Assembly (NCBI RefSeq): GCF_028583425.1 | Contig: NC_072792.1 | Location: forward strand, 11,892,176-11,956,175 | DNA: 64,000 nt | DNA from: Eublepharis macularius | Taxonomy: Eukaryota; Chordata; Lepidosauria; Squamata; Eublepharidae | Direction: 5' to 3' | Shown here: piece after piece, positions 11,081 to 22,255 of the stretch | Layout of the letters: each line of letters starts with the position of its first letter | Numbering within the stretch: position 1 is the first letter of the stretch | Notes under the pieces: model-generated | Told to the model about the DNA's origin: nothing | Seen by the model: the letters and a program-made list of their open reading frames with translations, nothing else | Database searches by the model: none | Made by a program: the position numbers and the translations under genes

Positions 11081-11091
11081 TTTATATAGCT
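11081..11091 (-). promoter_or_regulatory. TATA-like box in the DIRS terminal repeat
   Basis: The minus strand reads AGCTATATAAAGTC inside a GC-rich terminal repeat with several CpG and GCGCAtGCG-type motifs. DIRS terminal repeats carry the promoter, so this is a plausible core promoter, though not shown to be active. Confidence 0.4.
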
Positions 11092-11397
11092 CAGAACCAC
11101 TAGAGGGCGCCCTCGGCCCCCCCCCCACTGCGCATGCGTGGCTGCTTTTCCTGCCGAAAATAGCTCTTAAGAAGCGGGGCGCCCCCAACGTACTCTCAGT
11201 CCTCTTTCGCTGCCGAGCCCTAAGGTAAGTACCAAAGACATTAGTGGGGAAGGAGGGAATGTGTGCCTGCACGGAAGACCTAGACGAACAACAGTTACAG
11301 GTAAGTGAAACACTGTTTTTCATCTATGGTCTTCCTGTGCAGTCCCAGATGGGAGATTACAAAGCTTAATTACCTGGGTGGAGGGATTGACTAGTTG

Positions 11398-12304
11398 TCA
11401 CAGGAAAATTGATTGTAGAACTGCTGTACCCACCGCCGTCTCCTTTCTGTCTAGGACGTCAAGGGCATAGTGTTTAACAAACGTGTCAGCCGACGCCCAT
11501 GTCACCGCCTTGCAGATGTCCTGGATCCCTCTCTGGAGAGCTGCCGACGACGCTGGAGACCTGGTGGAATGAGCATGAACCTCCAACAGACAAGGTATGT
11601 TAGCAGTTCCACAACACAACAAAATAGTTTGTGTGGGCTAAGGTTTGGGGACTAGCCTTTCAACCCTCCTTTGGGCCCAAGAAGCACACAAACAGGTGAT
11701 AATCTATTCTAATAGGCTTTAAGCAATCTAAGTAAAAAAGGATTGCTCTAAGAACATCTAAAAAATGAAGGGCCTTTTCAGCCTCCGAATTCTGGTTATG
11801 GAAAAACACTGGTAAGGTTATTTCTTGGGAAATGTAGAAGCTAGACACTGCCTTAGGCAAAAAATCCACCTTTGTCCTAAGGACCACTTTTGCCGCATGG
11901 ACTTTCAAATGAGGGGATTCACAGCATAACGCAGCTAATTACCCCACCCTCCTCGCCGAAGTAACAGCTACCAGGAATGCTACCTTAAAAGATAGGAAGC
12001 GCAAGGGGCATGTGGCTAACGGTTCAAAAGGCTTGGACATGAGTTTGGTTAGAACAAAAGGTAAGGACCACTGTGGGACTATAGCCCTTACAGAGGGAAA
12101 CAAGTTATTTAACCCTTTTAAAAACATTTTGGAAGTATATTGAGAGAAAACTGTTCTTTGATCTACTGGGAGATGAAAGGCGGAAATGGCCGCCACGTAA
12201 ACCTTTACAGATGAATTAGACAACCCCCCTTGTTTAAGTTCACAAAGGAAATCTAGAATTTCTGATAGAGGGGAAGGGGATCCAAGCCCCTCTCCTGACA
12301 TCAA
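11398..12304 (-). pseudogene. DIRS tyrosine recombinase, broken
   Basis: The N-terminal core-binding part (12304-11939) contains EILDFLCELKQGGLS, SSVKVYVAAISAFHLP and FKVAFLVAVTSARRVG. The middle (11908-11660) contains MKVHAAKVVLRTKVDFLPK. The catalytic end (11622-11398) contains the HxxR-type motif in EVHAHSTRSPASS and the probable nucleophile tyrosine in FVKHYALD. The three parts lie in different frames, with a short gap near 11640. The arginine-bearing SARRVG motif, the HSTR motif and the HY motif are the expected signatures of this family. The enzyme would join the circular DNA copy to the genome; frame breaks make this copy inactive. Confidence 0.9.
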
Positions 12305-12309
12305 ACGCT

Positions 12310-13200
12310 AAATTTATTCCACTTAATGGTGTAGGATTGACGAGTGGACAAACATCTTGCATTTTGTAATACGCTCCCTCCGAGAAGGTGTGCCCTGAAT
12401 GATCAGCCAGGCAGTCAGTTCGAGTTTCTCTACTCTGTGGTGAAATACTCCTTTTCACAATAGCAGATCTGGTCCCATCAGGAACTGGTACAGTCGAGAC
12501 TGCAACCTCAGGAGAGAGTGGAACCACAATTGCCGTGGCCAGTACTGAGCTATCAGGATGGCCAACGCTCCATCCACTTGATTCTTGCTGATCACCCTGG
12601 CCAGAAGTGGAAACGGGGGAAACATGTAAAAGAGGTGAGTGGACCAATTTAGTTGAAATGCGTCCCCGAGACCTGCGACCTATGCCGCCTCTAGAACAGT
12701 ACTGGGGAGTCTTGTGATTTTCTTCGGAAGCAAACAGATCCACATCTGGAAAACCCCTCTGAAAACACAGGGTGTAAATAAACATCTTGCACGGACCACT
12801 CGTGATTGTCCCCCTGCAACCTGCTTAAACGGTCTGCTACCATGTTGTCTATGCCTGGGATATGGACTGCTATCAACCAAACTGAATTGTCCGTGGCCCA
12901 GTCCCAAAGTTTCATAACTTCCTTGCAGAGTCACTGACGCTGTGCTGCCCTGCTTGTTTATGTAAAACATGGTTGTCGTATTGTCCGTAAGTATCTGGAC
13001 AGTCCTGTTCCTTACTGTATCTGCAAACGAAATCAACGCATATAATACTGCCCTCAATTCCAGAAGGTTAATATGTTCTTGCTGTTCACATTCATCCCAT
13101 ACACCATGAGCATAATACCCCTTACAGTGAGCCCCCCAACAGGGTGGATACATCTGTAGTAAGAGACATCTGACTGTCTACAACCAAAACGAACCCCTTT
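12310..13200 (-). pseudogene. DIRS RNase H and connection region, broken
   Basis: The frame 13153-12680 shows EHINLLELRAVLYALISF (catalytic Glu region) and RTVQILTDNTTTMFYINKQG (catalytic Asp region), the DIRS-type RNase H. Another frame (12915-12691) continues with VWLIAVHIPGIDNMVADRLS and FSEGFSRCGSVCF, and a third (12785-12240) leads towards the recombinase. Several frameshifts are therefore present. RNase H degrades the RNA template during reverse transcription. Confidence 0.85.
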
Positions 13201-13279
13201 AAAAAGATTACAGTTGATCATCCACCAGTCTAAAGAGCCCAGAACTTGTCGGCATTATTCCCCAAACCTCTTCATGATG

Positions 13280-13520
13280 TTACATTACAATCCTACCATA
13301 TGTGAATATATGAACCAACATGTTTTCCACATCTCTAGCACAAACCATATTTGAAAACATTTTTGCTAGTTTGTTCAGTGTATAATAACATCTACATACC
13401 ACTTTTATGCAATTAGTTTCTACGTTCTTTGATAACCCAAATACATTTTTAAAAACACCTGTCCAAATTCTGGGTGTCAACTCATTTTTAAAATTGGCTT
13501 TAAAAAAAAGTTTAGAATTT
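13280..13520. other. AT-rich unassigned segment
   Basis: No repeat family or coding signal recognised between the truncated DIRS copy and the next DIRS terminal fragment. Confidence 0.4.
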
Positions 13521-13523
13521 TCA

Positions 13524-13720
13524 GTTTGTCTTCAGTCTTCAGTGCAGTCCCACATTGGAACTGCGCACATGCAGGCCTGCCGACCGGAAGATTCTTTAGC
13601 TCTAAAAGACCAGAAGGGGGTGCTCCGCCCCTACTGTGCACGCACAGGAGTTTCCCGCCAGAGTGCCCCCATTCCCCTCAGGGTTTTTTGCCATTAGGAG
13701 AGGTTCTCCTTAGCTCTACA
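13524..13720 (-). repeat. Isolated DIRS terminal-repeat fragment
   Basis: It has the same block order as at 46-230: TGCAGTCCCACATTGGAACT, GCAGGCCTGCCGACCGGAAG, CTCTAAAAGACCAGAAGGGG and GGAGTTTCCCGCC. The orientation equals the 10.98-kb terminus, so it is not that element's opposite end but a separate terminal fragment. No coding sequence is attached. Confidence 0.65.
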
Positions 13721-13949
13721 CCTTGCTTACCGCAATTTCTTCTGTGTGATCTCATCATGACTCATTTTTAAGGAAATGTTAACAACGTGAAATAAAGATG
13801 CCTCTTGCTGTGAAACATGATCATTGTTCACTGCGTCTGGGTGAGACCCACAATGTTTCAGGAGATAGACTGCCAGATGTCCATGCCTACGCCGGAAGTA
13901 AGGGAATTTCTTGGTTCAAGCGGCGTTATGGGAGAAGGCTCTCCCCGGC

Positions 13950-14340
13950 TCATATATGCCAGCAGCAAAGACATCTGCTATGATGAAGTCCCCAGCCCAC
14001 TTGAACTGTGAACTCCAGTGCCGAAGACCAGCAAAGTTATCTGCTGCAATGGATCTACCGGCCCAATCCAAACCATCCACTCCAGTTCTGAGGTCCTGAT
14101 CTGGCAGCAAGTTATCAGCCTTGATGAAGCCACCAACCCATCCTGAACCATCAATTCTGGTTCCAAGGGCCAGATCTGGCAGCAAAGTCTTCTGCTGTGA
14201 TGAAGCAGGCAGCCAATTTGAAGAGTCACTCCAGTTCCAAGGGTGAAGCTATCTGCTACGTTAGAACAATCAGCCCACTTTGAACCATCAAATTTGGTTC
14301 CAAGGGCCACATTTTGAATCTGAACAGGAGGCATTATGGA
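13950..14340. repeat. Diverged minisatellite, about five units of about 70-76 bp
   Basis: Repeated blocks contain GGCAGCAAAGT, TCTGCTxxxATGAAG, CAGCCCAxTTTGAACC and CCAGTTCCAAGGG in the same order, with substitutions and small indels. On the minus strand the units read in frame for part of their length with a period near 24 residues, e.g. LGTRIDGSGWVGGFIKADN and LRTGVDGLDWAGRSIAADN. It lies just before an L1 ORF2 tail. Confidence 0.7.
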
Positions 14341-14439
14341 GGGAAAAAACATCATCCTTATACCATTAATGTGTCTCTTGGGTTTTATTACTGTACAATT
14401 TCCCAAGAATTTGTGGTATTAATTTCATATTCCTTGGTT

Positions 14440-14625
14440 GAGGCTTGAAGGTTAATAGCTAAGAACTGGAAGCACCATGCTTTTATAAATCTGGAAATTT
14501 GGCTGAGGAAAGTTTGGGTTGTCATGATTATGGACAAAATTTCGAAGATGAAGCAGGGTAACAGTAAGAAGAAGGATGTCCAAAGACTTTTTGTTCAGCA
14601 TTGGATCATTTTTATTGACTTCTGA
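14440..14625 (+). pseudogene. L1 ORF2 C-terminal fragment
   Basis: Plus-strand translation gives RLIAKNWKHHAFINLEIW, WVVMIMDKISKMKQGNSKKK and LFVQHWIIFIDF before a stop, the usual tail of L1 ORF2 proteins. The related tail at 59.53 kb has MDKMTRKLKEQ at the equivalent place. No upstream RT or endonuclease is present. A 5'-truncated remnant. Confidence 0.7.
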
Positions 14626-14639
14626 AATAAAAACTTCCT

Positions 14640-15650
14640 TATGGAGTCTGCAAAAAAATGGAATTACTTAATTTGAATGTGATGTTCTACATGAATGTCT
14701 GAGTAGTTTGTGTGTTTACATTTTATAGGTGTTTTCTTTATGAACTAAAATAGTAAAGATGAATAGTAAAAACTTTTGTAAAGGAGAATTTTGTATTTTG
14801 TACCTGGTATTTGTTATGGTACTTATTTTTCAAATTATATATTTTATTTCATTTCCTAAACAGTAACATTTGTCTGAATTTATAATAAATTTATTAATAT
14901 ATGTTTTTAAAACGAGTAACTAACCTTTGGTATAAGTGTGTGCTAAGAACACATAATAGTAATATTGTGTGTTTTATATTTCAAGGTCAAGGACATGCCA
15001 GACATACATTTTATAATACAGAAGTAATTTTAGCATAAATATGTTCATCTGACAAGCAATTGCAATATAACTATAAAATACATTCATTAGAGTACAATAT
15101 TGTATTGCACATTTTGTTGAAATTTCTAGAAATACACATAGAATATACATATTTTGTCTTGGATTTGAAAAAAATCCAACAATAGCATAAAATTGTTTTA
15201 TAAAGTACAGCACACAGTGAAGATCTGAGTCAAGAAAATGTATCCCTTTTCATTTATATCATGATTGAATTGCCTCCCATCCAGTAGCTCTTCCACATTA
15301 CAGTTACATAAGGAACTATTTTATATTTGGGCAGAAGACATGATGAGTTTGTACTTTTCCTAAAGTATAATACTGAATATATAATATGTGTGCATCATGA
15401 ATATATAATATGTGCGTCATGAAAAGGAATATATTCTAAATAAATAACAGACAAGAATGTCTTACTCATGTTGATGATTCAAACATTCAGAAAAAGTACA
15501 TGGTACAGTCTTCTAAGATGGTGTCATTTCAGAATGCAGGTGGATAACACGTGTTTGAAAACTCCCTATCAGAATCTTCAACTATAAGCAAGCATATCCT
15601 TTTTCTGAGTGTTTGAAAGGGCTGTCCTAATGTTATACTGGTGAAAGAAT
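14640..15650 (-). other. Probable 3' UTR of the host gene (AT-rich)
   Basis: About 1 kb of AT-rich, repeat-poor DNA directly downstream (minus strand) of the terminal coding exon. AATAAA-type polyadenylation signals occur on the minus strand at about 14845-14895 (plus strand TTTTATTT and TTTATT). The actual cleavage site cannot be told from sequence alone. Confidence 0.45.
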
Positions 15651-15910
15651 TTACAGTGCTCGTAATCGTGCAAGCAGAGCCTCCACTTCAGGAATCGCTT
15701 CTTGTTTGGAAGAACATCCAGCAAGCTCTATTTCCTTCTCTTTGCTGCTTCCACCATGATTGATATCCTTCTTCCCAACGGCTTTCCTCTTTTCTGCAGA
15801 TGAACTGGCTTCCATCCCATGGTTATGCTCCTTGCTCAGCTGATTCCTTGCCAACAATACATTCGTACTGTTGTGTGAATGTAACTTTTCTGTTGTTGCC
15901 ACCTGATTTT
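15651..15910 (-). CDS. 3'-terminal coding exon of a host gene with a MIM1-like C-terminus
   Basis: A good splice acceptor on the minus strand (pyrimidine-rich TGTTTTCTTCCTTACAG, ending at 15911) precedes 85 codons ending in TAA at 15651. The exon is in phase 1: its first two bases complete a split codon. The peptide runs from ENQVATTEKLHSHN through a Ser/Lys-rich hydrophilic stretch (EASSSAEKRKAVGKKDINHG) to PEVEALLARLRAL. The end fits LxxRLxxL, the core of MIM1 motifs by which ESCRT-III-type proteins bind MIT domains such as those of VPS4. I do not recognise the gene. Upstream exons must lie at higher coordinates and I could not place them. Clean acceptor, open frame and unique sequence make this the best host-gene exon in the window. 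Confidence 0.6.
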
Positions 15911-17259
15911 CTGTAAGGAAGAAAACAGACAAGTCATTTGTTGCCTTTTATATCCAGGTCTCTGGCATAATTGCGTAATTCTATATACCAAAAAGAACGA
16001 AGTGGGAGATTGTTTATTGAAGTTTGAAAATGTAAAGGAACGAGAGAGAACAGGGTGCAATATGAAAGACTTGAAAATCAACAGTCTGCAACTAAAGAAA
16101 GTTCAAAGCCCTCTCGGTACATGGAATTAATTGCACAGCTCTTGGATTTTGGCCCAAATGTCTACAAGTTATGGCTGACGTTTTATAAAGCCAATGTATG
16201 TTGCCAGCTGCTGAACACTCACCACTCATACTGAACCAACAAATCGTAGGGATACTCATCTCGCAGAATTAAGTGGAAGGAAGAAGAGAATGGTAAATGC
16301 TATTTCTTTTCTTCATCGAACAGGTCAAGTAACAGGAGTATGGCAGTGACTTAAATGATTATGAGGTAAGTTTTGATATTTGCTCACTCGTGAAAACAGC
16401 CAACTACAGCGGGAGCCATTTTGGCAGAGTGAACACTGCTGGACTTGGCCAATGTTATTCACAGAACTTCGTGGTGAAGCGAAGATGAGAACCTGGGTTC
16501 TCACAAATGAAGTCCCTGTTTCTCAGTCAAAACTCCCTCACGGGATTGGTCCTGAGATTAAAAATGGGTAATACCCATATGGGAGAAGTAAAATGAAAAA
16601 CATATATGCTGGAATATACATTCTAGGTCCTGATCCTAATTAGAATATCCCAGGTGGTAACTACTTGAATGGATACTTTTGATAGTATGGAGTATATCTT
16701 GTTAAATAACTTTAGACAGGAACAGATCTAAGCATGGATTCAAGCAACTGGTACTTTAAGGAATTATGTGGTAGCTTTGCCTTCTGAAATTCAAGTATAT
16801 ATCAAAGCAAGAAGTAGTAATTGGGAGAAACATTTTTCAATAATAAACTCACCACCACCAACTGAATGGGGTTTTTCAATTCAGTTCAGCTAGAGGGAAA
16901 GTTCTGATCCAAAATGATTTGTAGTCTTACTGACTAAGGTTGTGCTGCTATTTTTGTTCCTTTTATGTTTGAGTTCTGTATAGTAAGAAAAAGTATTGCT
17001 ATTTAATTATCTAACATGGCCTACTATCCCATGCTAGGCAACTGGTGCTACTTTGCAGGAAAAATAATGGCAAAGGGACCTTTTGCCAGAATTATACATT
17101 CATCATTGGTAAAAAGGAGGCCTTCAATAGATAATAATCTGACCATAACACCAGTTTTAACCTGCGTGGTTTAATCAGATCACTAGTTACTTACTGGGTA
17201 CAAAATAGTGACTGCCTTTTGTAAGTGTTGGGCCCAGTGTAACATGGGAAAGACATATC
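15911..17259 (-). other. Probable intron of the host gene
   Basis: Directly upstream of the acceptor of the terminal exon. No further coding exon or repeat was recognised with confidence here. Confidence 0.4.
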
Positions 17260-17267
17260 ATGACAAC

Positions 17268-17939
17268 TAGGGGTGTGCATGCGAGAAAGATTAGGTTTTC
17301 CTGCCTCAGAATTTCCAAAGTGGGAAAAAGATTCTGACATCGCTTGTTGACTGACTTCGGTACGCCCTGTGAAGACTTGGAGCACACCAAACCCCCCCCC
17401 CCCCGCTTATTTCACCTGATGGGAGGGAGAAGAGGAGGTTCCCTCCTCCCTCTCCCATAAGATGAAATAAGCGGAGGTGGGAGTTTCCCATCCTTCAGCT
17501 GGGAGGTGGGGACTCCCTGGCCTTCCAACTGAAGTTTAAAGACTGTTTTGAGGCTTCCCTGGCTTCAGCTGGGAGGGAGGAAATCCCTGACCTCCCAGCT
17601 GAAGTTAAAGCCTGTTTCGGGGCTTCCCTAGGTTCAACTGGGAGAGGGGGACTCCCCCACCACCCAGGTGAAGTTTAAAGGACCTTTCAAGAACCCTGAG
17701 GCTGGCTCCAACTGACTGGTGGAGGAGGGAGCTCCCCGCCAGTCAACTGAAGCCAGCCACAGGGTTTGAAAGTGCCCCAGAGCTTTCCAAAGTGACCCAA
17801 ATCGCTTTGGGAAGCTTTGATTCGGCATTTCCAAATTGGGGCCAGCATGCTGGGCCTGATTCAGAAATCCTGATTTTTTACTAATCGGGTCTGATTCAGA
17901 TATTTATCCCAAATCGGAAACTCAAATCCCATACCCCTG
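17268..17939. mobile_element. Non-autonomous hAT-type transposon
   Basis: The 672-bp segment begins TAGGGGTGTGCAT and ends ATCCCATACCCCTG, imperfect terminal inverted repeats of the AGGGGT type. It is flanked by 8-bp direct repeats ATGACAAC (17260-17267) and ATGGCAAC (17940-17947), one mismatch, the length expected for hAT elements. Inside are a hairpin (about 17405-17473, CTTATTTCACCTGATGGGAG against its inverse) and repeated CTTCAGCTGGGAGGGAGGA-type units (about 17480-17640). It has no transposase frame and would have needed one in trans. Confidence 0.8.
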
Positions 17940-18171
17940 ATGGCAACCATAATATCCTAAGCATGACTGAACAAGACAGCCTCTGTATGAATACCAACCC
18001 CCCCAAGTAATTGCTAGGGATCCCCCGCACTACACATAAAACCACTTCTGCAAGCTCCTCAGGCACGTGCCAAAAAGTATGGTAGATGATAAACCAGTAT
18101 GGGTCCCAAACTGGCACTAGTGTCAGGGTCATGACCCCTACCGTAAGCTACACTTTACACGCTTTATGGTG

Positions 18172-18631
18172 TAGCAGCCCCTGCCATACATTAGGGACTT
18201 GATGTTAACTATTATGCTGGGGCTTGATATTCATTGACATGCTGTGTAAAATCTTGTGTGTAAAAGATCCTGTTAGCTGACACAGCAGGGAAGCGTATCT
18301 ATGTTGTACTTTTAGCAAGAAAAGTGCCGTTGCCATAGATACATAACCTTGATGTTCTGAACTTTATAAAAGCATTCTCGCAACTCATATTCCTGTAGAT
18401 ATCTACTGTAGCTAGATTCCTTAATGTTCACTGTAGATAGATGGGAGGATTGGGGAGGGGGGACAGGGCTGTGCTTAAATGTCTATATATGCTGGGTATT
18501 TGGAACCAGACTTTATTCCTACCAAAGAACATTTTGGGAATGCTGAACTGGGCATTATCAATAAAGCTGGAACTCATGCAATCTTGGACTCTTGCAGTGA
18601 AGTTATTGAGATTCAACTGGTAGATTCTTAC
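18172..18631 (+). mobile_element. LTR-like segment (solo LTR candidate)
   Basis: It starts TGTAGCAGCCC and ends GATTCTTACA (TG...CA), with a TATA box CTTTATAAAAGC near 18362 and a polyadenylation signal TCAATAAAGCTGG near 18558, in the order of a retroviral-type LTR. No clear target duplication or internal region was found, so the ends are uncertain. Confidence 0.5.
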
Positions 18632-18939
18632 AACTAGTACTCAACACAACTAAACCCAGCTAATAGCTATACTGTTAACTTGAGGAAAGAGAAAGATACC
18701 CAGCTGATTATTGTCACTTCACTGTACCCCAGTGTAAAGTTGTTAAGAAACTGCCTACCAAGCTGGAATCAATAGTGCAGAACTAGTACAGTAGTGTAAT
18801 CCATTCAGGATGCCATCTACTGCCTCTGACAAAACACGCACCAGCACCCACTTGGTAGTCATAAAAGTCCAGACTCCTGCATTAGGCTGAAGTTCCACTG
18901 CAGAGAGGTTCCAGAGGGGCAATACATTCCAATATCACA

Positions 18940-19040
18940 CTTGGACACTGTCTTGAAGACTACGCTTCCCAGAAAAAGGCAACCCGTCTTGGAGATGCTG
19001 CTGCTCAGCCAATCACAGCCTAGAAGATCTTCCTGCCTCC
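18940..19040. promoter_or_regulatory. Promoter-like motif cluster
   Basis: GACTACGCTTCCCAGAA (about 18958-18974) resembles the ACTACxxxTCCCAG element bound by ZNF143/THAP11 in vertebrate promoters. A CCAAT box in AGCCAATCACAG follows about 35 bases later. No first exon is evident, and the area is not CpG-rich. It could be chance or a remnant of a repeat promoter. Confidence 0.25.
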
Positions 19041-19199
19041 AATATGGGTGGTGGAGTTAAAAACATCATCCTTCTTTCAACCGGATGTCTCAGCCCATTA
19101 ACAAGCCTTGGAGAACGAAGGTAGCAAAAACAATGATGGGAGAGAGCAGATGTTATGATCCGCTCTTCCTTTGGTAATAGAGGCAGACAGGGCAAGCAG

Positions 19200-20940
19200 T
19201 ACTTGGCAACTAGATTAGGCCAAAGGCCCAGCTAATCCCGTATTCTGGTACTACGCACTGACTTAATATCTTTTCCAAAATCATAAATGGGGAAGAAATG
19301 ATGGTAACCATCTGCTATTCGACCCCAAATTGAGATGAACTGACAAACAAATGTTGATTCAATTAAAAACACTGGCTCATAAACAAGCTATAAAGCAATT
19401 TTAAAAAATAATCAAAATATTCTTCTATCAACCACTCTTTGAATGATCCCTCAAATGAGTTCAAACTTTTAAAAAAAGGCATATTCAATATTCATGTAAC
19501 CTTGAACAAGGCTTGAAAATGGCTTCAACAAACTTGACATGACATTTAGAGTTTTTTGGTTATTCACTGAAAGATGTTCCATCATCCCAATAGTAATGAC
19601 TTTGGAGCACAGGCAGTCACTCATGACAGCATGTTTTATGCGAGTGCTGAAAATCTCCACCGAAAACAGCTTGTACATTAAAAGGCTGCTGCTGAAGATA
19701 TTTACTGCACTGTCATTTCCTGACCAGGGGCTCACAATGATGGATGAGTTTTTTATACAGTTTCTTGGGCAATCTCAACGCATTTTAGAAGTATGATCAC
19801 CTTTTGGCTGTTGAAAGAAAATGAAGACCCCCTCCCCCCCCATTTCTCCTACACCAGAGGGACAATTGTTGCAAAATCTAGTCACAGAGGACAATTTTCA
19901 CTTAACTGCATTTATTGTATGAGGAAACGGCACAACAAACGCATAATCTGAATTTGAGGCGCACAAGGCTACAAGGGATAGCACCAAGCTTTCTGAAGGC
20001 AGGGAGGGATGAAAGCCTAATCAATCAAGATAACATGGCAATGTGAATTTACATGTGAAAGCTAATATATGCAATTGACCAAGAATGACATTTCTGAAGA
20101 GTCATGTTGGTCTGAAATAGGAGGATATCTGTATGAGAAGTCATTCCAATCTTCCTAGAGCTAACTGGTACAGTCCTTTCCCAGGCAACTCTCTCTCTTG
20201 CTCTCTGGCATGAAGAATTACGAAGCAGATTTTTGACATGAGGACATTACAGGTGGTCTGACGATACAAAAACATATAACCCCCTGGCTACACAGGAAGG
20301 CTCTGGTGCGAACAGAATGGATTGAACCTTATGACTGAACTGAGATCGGTTTGTCTGCTGTTATCAGAGCGTTTTACAAAAAAGGAAACAATCTGTCACG
20401 TGCATTCTGATATTGTTCTCTTGAGAAGCCAAGAGTAGTGAATGCTTATATTACAAGGATGGCTTTTGCCTACAGAAACGGCATCTCTTCTGTTTGACAC
20501 TAGGGAGATGGAAATGCTCTGAGGAGACAGAAGAAAAACTTAATCAGCATACAGTATTTCTGGAGATCCTGATATTATAGACAGTACTTGCTGTGTCTAC
20601 TCTTGAGCACAATTTCAAAGACTTGAGGATTTATTCAGCGACAGATGTCAGTGTCCCATGAGATTTAGATTTTATTAAGCCTTGAATGCAGGAGATTGCA
20701 TTAGTATGTTTTGCTCTTGCTACTATTAAAACAAAGAATTATCATTTATCCAGATTGGTTTGGGTGATGCATCTACTTCATGCAAACTAGGAACTGGGAA
20801 GACTATGCTCCATTTCCCAACTCACCCAATGTACCAATCCTGCATTTGATGCTAGGAGGCAATCACTCATTGCTATATTAACCTACCTGGCATATATAAG
20901 ATCCGTACAAGGGAGTGAAATACTAGATTAAATGTATCAT
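19200..20940. other. Unassigned DNA
   Basis: No recognisable gene or repeat. A minus-strand frame at 19469-19735 (starting MSPWSGNDSAVNIF) is open for 88 codons but matches nothing I know and lacks splice or start context. Confidence 0.4.
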
Positions 20941-20942
20941 TT

Positions 20943-21190
20943 AACCAAGCCAGCGTGGAATAGTAGAACCAATGTTTCAGAGGGTTAGCGTGCCAGGCTA
21001 GGATCTAGGAGACCGTTTGAAGATCTGCTCAGCCATGGAACTTTGTTGGGTAACCTTGGGTCAGTCACACACTTCAGTCTAACCGACTCCACAGGATTCT
21101 TGATTCACAGGACAAAAAGGAGAGAACAATGTCAACTCCTTTGGGTGCCCATTGGGGAGAATGGCAGGGTATAATAAATAACCCAAATCA
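20943..21190 (+). repeat. tRNA-derived SINE
   Basis: CCAGCGTGGAATAGTAG is followed by TTAGCGTGCCAGGCTAGGAT, GGGTCAGTCACACACTTCAG and GGGGAGAATGGCAGGGTATAATAAATAA. This order is the common reptilian tRNA-derived SINE with an L2-like 3' tail. A- and B-box regions are degenerate, so it is an old copy. Confidence 0.75.
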
Positions 21191-21299
21191 GACACGAACA
21201 GATGTTGGTGCACTGGGTGTACAAGGAAACAGGGTTCTGTGGCTTGGATCCTTTGACTATGTTCCTCTTTCATGTCCAAACAAAAACGGTAAGACCAAA

Positions 21300-22255
21300 A
21301 AAAAAATCTAAGTGTAACATGTGAAGCACATTTCCAGTGCAGAAGAATGTAATAATTATCTGATAAGCTTTGTGCTTAAGAAAAAGAACAGGCTTTTAAA
21401 TCAAAAGACCTATGGGCACACTTAAAGTAATTGGCTACTGGATCAAGAATAGCTTGAGTGGCAAACTTGGATTTGCCACTTCGTATGTGAACTATTCCAA
21501 TGAATTCCCCAAGTGCCAAATATATGAAAACGCCACCCCCTTGGGGAAATGAATGACGTTAGAAACATGTAAAGTATTTGTTACTGAAATACAGGACTAA
21601 AGGTGCATCCTCCATTTCAGGTTGTGAAAAGTATTTGCTTTATTTAAGAATAACATTGTTAGTGATGACTTACAACGGTGACATTTCCTACTTGGTTAAG
21701 TTGATGGCAGCATCTGAGAGCACGGTCAGTGTGTTTCGTTCAAAAAATCTTTCACATTTTTCGATTTTCTTTTCCTGCCACTTCACTTTTGATTGCTGGA
21801 AATTGTGTTTGAAAGCCAGGTTCACTATATATCTGAGCTGATTCACATTATTTTTTCTGACTTGGATATAATTACTCATGTCAAGAAGAGAGTGTTAAAC
21901 GTAATCTGTGAGGCACTGTGAATGCTTTTGTCTGGGTATATGCATCAAGAAGCAGATAAATTTAATAGCTTCCCAACAAGCATACCTTGAGAGAAACAGA
22001 TACTCCTGGTGATTCATACATTACCATTTACTTGTGTTTTCCGCATGAATATTAATCTCCTATGTTGCAGAAAATAAAGTGGTCCTCCAAAGCAGCTAAA
22101 TTCGTGCCTTGGCTTATAGATGCACATCATTGATGCTTAAGATCCACACAATACAAGGGACCAGTTTTGGGGAAAGTATCAAATTCCTAAAACCAGTGCT
22201 GTAAAGGCAAGTCAACACGCCTGGACATTGGAGGGCAGAGCAGGCCTCTCTGTGT
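21300..22255. other. Unassigned DNA
   Basis: AT-rich, without coding potential or a repeat family that I can name. Confidence 0.4.

Larger units (their letters stand above)
10982..13200 (-). mobile_element. DIRS retrotransposon, 5'-truncated (copy 2)
   Basis: Reading right to left: RNase H (about 13153-12680), connection region (12785-12310), tyrosine recombinase (about 12304-11398), internal complementary region (about 11342-11256) and terminal repeat (about 11180-10982). The terminal repeat holds the shared GTAACTGTTGTTC and CACACATGGGACTGCGCAC blocks and a minus-strand TATATAAA box. The reverse transcriptase and gag expected to the right of 13.2 kb are absent. DIRS elements integrate with a tyrosine recombinase rather than an integrase and leave no target-site duplication; I see none here. 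Confidence 0.85.

Noticed and set aside
19469..19735. 88-codon minus-strand frame
   Set aside because: No start context, splice sites or recognisable domain; the AT-rich surroundings make a chance frame of this length plausible.
20943..21190. Possible functional tRNA genes in the SINEs
   Set aside because: A and B boxes are degenerate and no cloverleaf can be closed; these are tRNA-derived repeats.
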